A program made the position numbers and the translations under genes. The notes under the pieces are model-generated. The model was not told the origin of the DNA. It saw only the letters and a list, made by a program, of their open reading frames with translations, and did not search any database. A stretch of DNA of 23,542 nucleotides from an uncultured Cardiobacterium sp. (GTDB lineage Bacteria > Pseudomonadota > Gammaproteobacteria > Cardiobacteriales > Cardiobacteriaceae). Shown piece after piece: positions 22,445 through 23,542 of the stretch (position 1 is its first letter; every line of letters begins with the position of its first letter). The DNA lies in contig NZ_CALIZP010000026.1 in assembly GCF_938028825.1 (NCBI RefSeq), positions 1 to 23,542 of the forward strand. Direction: 5' to 3'.

Positions 22445-23386
22445 ATGCAACTTCCCATCTTCAACCGCCTTGCCCACAGCCACCGCGTCCTGCTTGCCGG
22501 CTGTGGCGGCGGATACGACGTCGCCAGTGCCATCCCGCTCTGGCACTACCTGCGCGCGCAAGGAAAGACCGTCGTCTTTGCCAACCTGTCTTTCACCCAA
22601 CTCGACTTCACCGACTGCGCCCAACCCAGCCCGGGCTGCTACCGCATCGACGACACCCCCGCGCCGATGCCGTACTTTCCCGAAAAACACCTCTACGACT
22701 GGCTTAAACAACAAGGCGAAACCGCACCGCAAATATACGCCTACAGCAACCGCCTCGGCGTACAGCCGCTGCGTGCCGCCTACCGCTACCTGCGCGAAGA
22801 ACACCGGCTGGATACCCTCCTCCTCGTGGACGGCGGCACGGACTGCCTCATGCGCGGCGACGAAACCGGCGTCGGCACCCTTGTCGAAGACTCCCTGTCC
22901 GTCATTGCCGCCGCAGGCGCGGACTACCCGGCTGCTTACCTCAGCGTCAACGCCTTCGGCATCGAACAAGGCCTGGATCACTACCCACTGCTGCACAACA
23001 TCGCTGACCTCACCGCCCTTGGCGCTTACCTCGGCAGCCACAGCCTGAGCGCAGAAATGCCTGAAGGCGCCGCCTACCTTGACCTCATCCACACACTCAA
23101 CGAACGCCTGCCGAGCCACAAAAGCATCATCAACAACGCCATCGCCAGTGCCATGCGCGGCGCCTTCGGCGACCACCACAGCAGCGCGCGCACCCGTGGC
23201 AGCGAACAATTCATCAACCCGCTGATGCCACTGTACTGGTACTTCGACCTGAACGCCGTTGCCGCCCGCCTGACCTTCCGCGCCGCCGTAGAAACCAGTC
23301 AGAACATGGACGAATACCTTGCCGCCTACCTCGCCGCGCGCGCAGCACAACCGCGCCGCGCAGAACGCCGCGACTTACCCATCTGA
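22445..23386 (+). CDS. DUF1152 family protein, function unknown
   Basis: 313 residues. The N-terminal VLLAGCGGGYDVASAIPL (about 15-32) is the hallmark glycine-rich motif of DUF1152, followed by FANLSF, a YAYSNRLGVQPL stretch, LLLVDGGTDCLMRGDE (about 126-141) and GTLVEDSLSVIAA. The two glycine/acid motifs suggest nucleotide or phosphate binding in a Rossmann-like fold, but no activity is established that I can cite. The C-terminal half includes a conserved INPLMPLYWYFDLNAVA segment. No Shine-Dalgarno precedes the ATG; a strong hairpin lies there instead. It follows typA by 47 bases and is probably expressed by read-through. Confidence 0.8.
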   Translation: MQLPIFNRLAHSHRVLLAGCGGGYDVASAIPLWHYLRAQGKTVVFANLSFTQLDFTDCAQPSPGCYRIDDTPAPMPYFPEKHLYDWLKQQGETAPQIYAYSNRLGVQPLRAAYRYLREEHRLDTLLLVDGGTDCLMRGDETGVGTLVEDSLSVIAAAGADYPAAYLSVNAFGIEQGLDHYPLLHNIADLTALGAYLGSHSLSAEMPEGAAYLDLIHTLNERLPSHKSIINNAIASAMRGAFGDHHSSARTRGSEQFINPLMPLYWYFDLNAVAARLTFRAAVETSQNMDEYLAAYLAARAAQPRRAERRDLPI

Positions 23387-23426
23387 CACCGAACCCCCGA
23401 AAAAAGAACCCCCATTGCAAGGAGGC

Positions 23427-23447
23427 ATCTGCCGCCTGACGGCAGAT
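23427..23447. other. Hairpin before the terminal terminator
   Basis: ATCTGCCG-cctga-CGGCAGAT, a perfect 8-bp stem just upstream of the long terminator. It may strengthen termination or be a repeat arm. Confidence 0.5.
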
Positions 23448-23485
23448 ACAAAAAAATCCGGCGCGCCAGCGTCGGATTTTTTTGT
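23448..23485 (+). terminator. Bidirectional terminator after the DUF1152 gene
   Basis: A 17-bp stem with one wobble: ACAAAAAAATCCGGCGC pairs with its complement ending ATTTTTTTGT around a GCCA loop. Runs of seven A and seven T give a U tract on both strands, so it can serve genes from either side. Confidence 0.88.
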
Positions 23486-23487
23486 GT

Positions 23488-23542
23488 GAAACCACAGGAC
23501 ACGTCGCCAAGCGGCGAAACCACAGGACACGTCGCCAAGCGG
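23488..23542. repeat. 28-bp tandem repeat running off the window
   Basis: Two consecutive copies with period 28 (23488-23514 and 23516-23542) are identical over 27 bases. Each contains GAAACCACAGGACAC followed by GTCGCCAAGCGG, and the full unit can fold as CGCC-aagc-GGCG. There is no spacer between the units, so this is not CRISPR. The array may continue to the right. The inverted motif GCCGCTTGGCG equals the inferred target of the IS110 element at the left end. Confidence 0.85.

Noticed and set aside
23488..23542. CRISPR array
   Set aside because: The repeats follow each other with a single base between the matched 27-base blocks, so there are no spacers, and no cas gene is near.

Overview
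The window looks like chromosomal DNA of a gammaproteobacterium with type IV pili. The petABC-sspAB order, the divergent engB/cytochrome c4 pair, SpeG, ZipA, YcgN and the pilMNOPQ operon all fit that class. Base composition and gene style suggest a Cardiobacterium-like host, but this is inference because no marker gene fixes the genus.

Layout from left to right. (1) Positions 8-1145 hold an apparently intact IS110-family element: a DEDD/serine transposase plus a 5' non-coding leader that looks like a bridge RNA. (2) A NIF3-family gene (ybgI) follows, then a tight respiratory and stress operon: petA, petB and petC (cytochrome bc1), then sspA and sspB, closed by a strong terminator. (3) Two leftward genes come next, a large secreted protein of unknown function and speG. 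A 500-bp spacer with a MITE-like inverted repeat lies upstream of them. (4) A second leftward operon encodes a dihaem cytochrome c4, a YcgN-type cysteine-rich protein and a divergent ZipA. It diverges from engB and a YfcA-type permease. (5) Positions 11991-13858 are a gene graveyard: a frameshifted P-loop kinase fragment, a degenerate transposase carrying a perfect palindrome, a REP-like hairpin and a dispersed 36-bp repeat. (6) The pilMNOPQ operon for type IV pilus assembly is more AT-rich than its surroundings. (7) gatB, typA/bipA and a DUF1152 gene follow, then a long bidirectional terminator and a 28-bp tandem repeat that runs off the right edge.

The most interesting signal is in the IS110 element. 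Its leader contains short sequences that match, in the expected orientations, both the element's right end and the genomic sequence beside it, as bridge-RNA guides should. Joining the two inferred flanks gives GCCGCTTGGCG, which also occurs, inverted, in the tandem repeat at the far right end. This suggests the element targets a REP-like family. A consensus -35 box at the right end would meet a -10-like hexamer at the left end if the element circularised. Other points of note are a PilP without its lipobox cysteine, a perfect 14-bp-arm palindrome inside a dead transposase, and a MITE-like repeat near 8350-8516.
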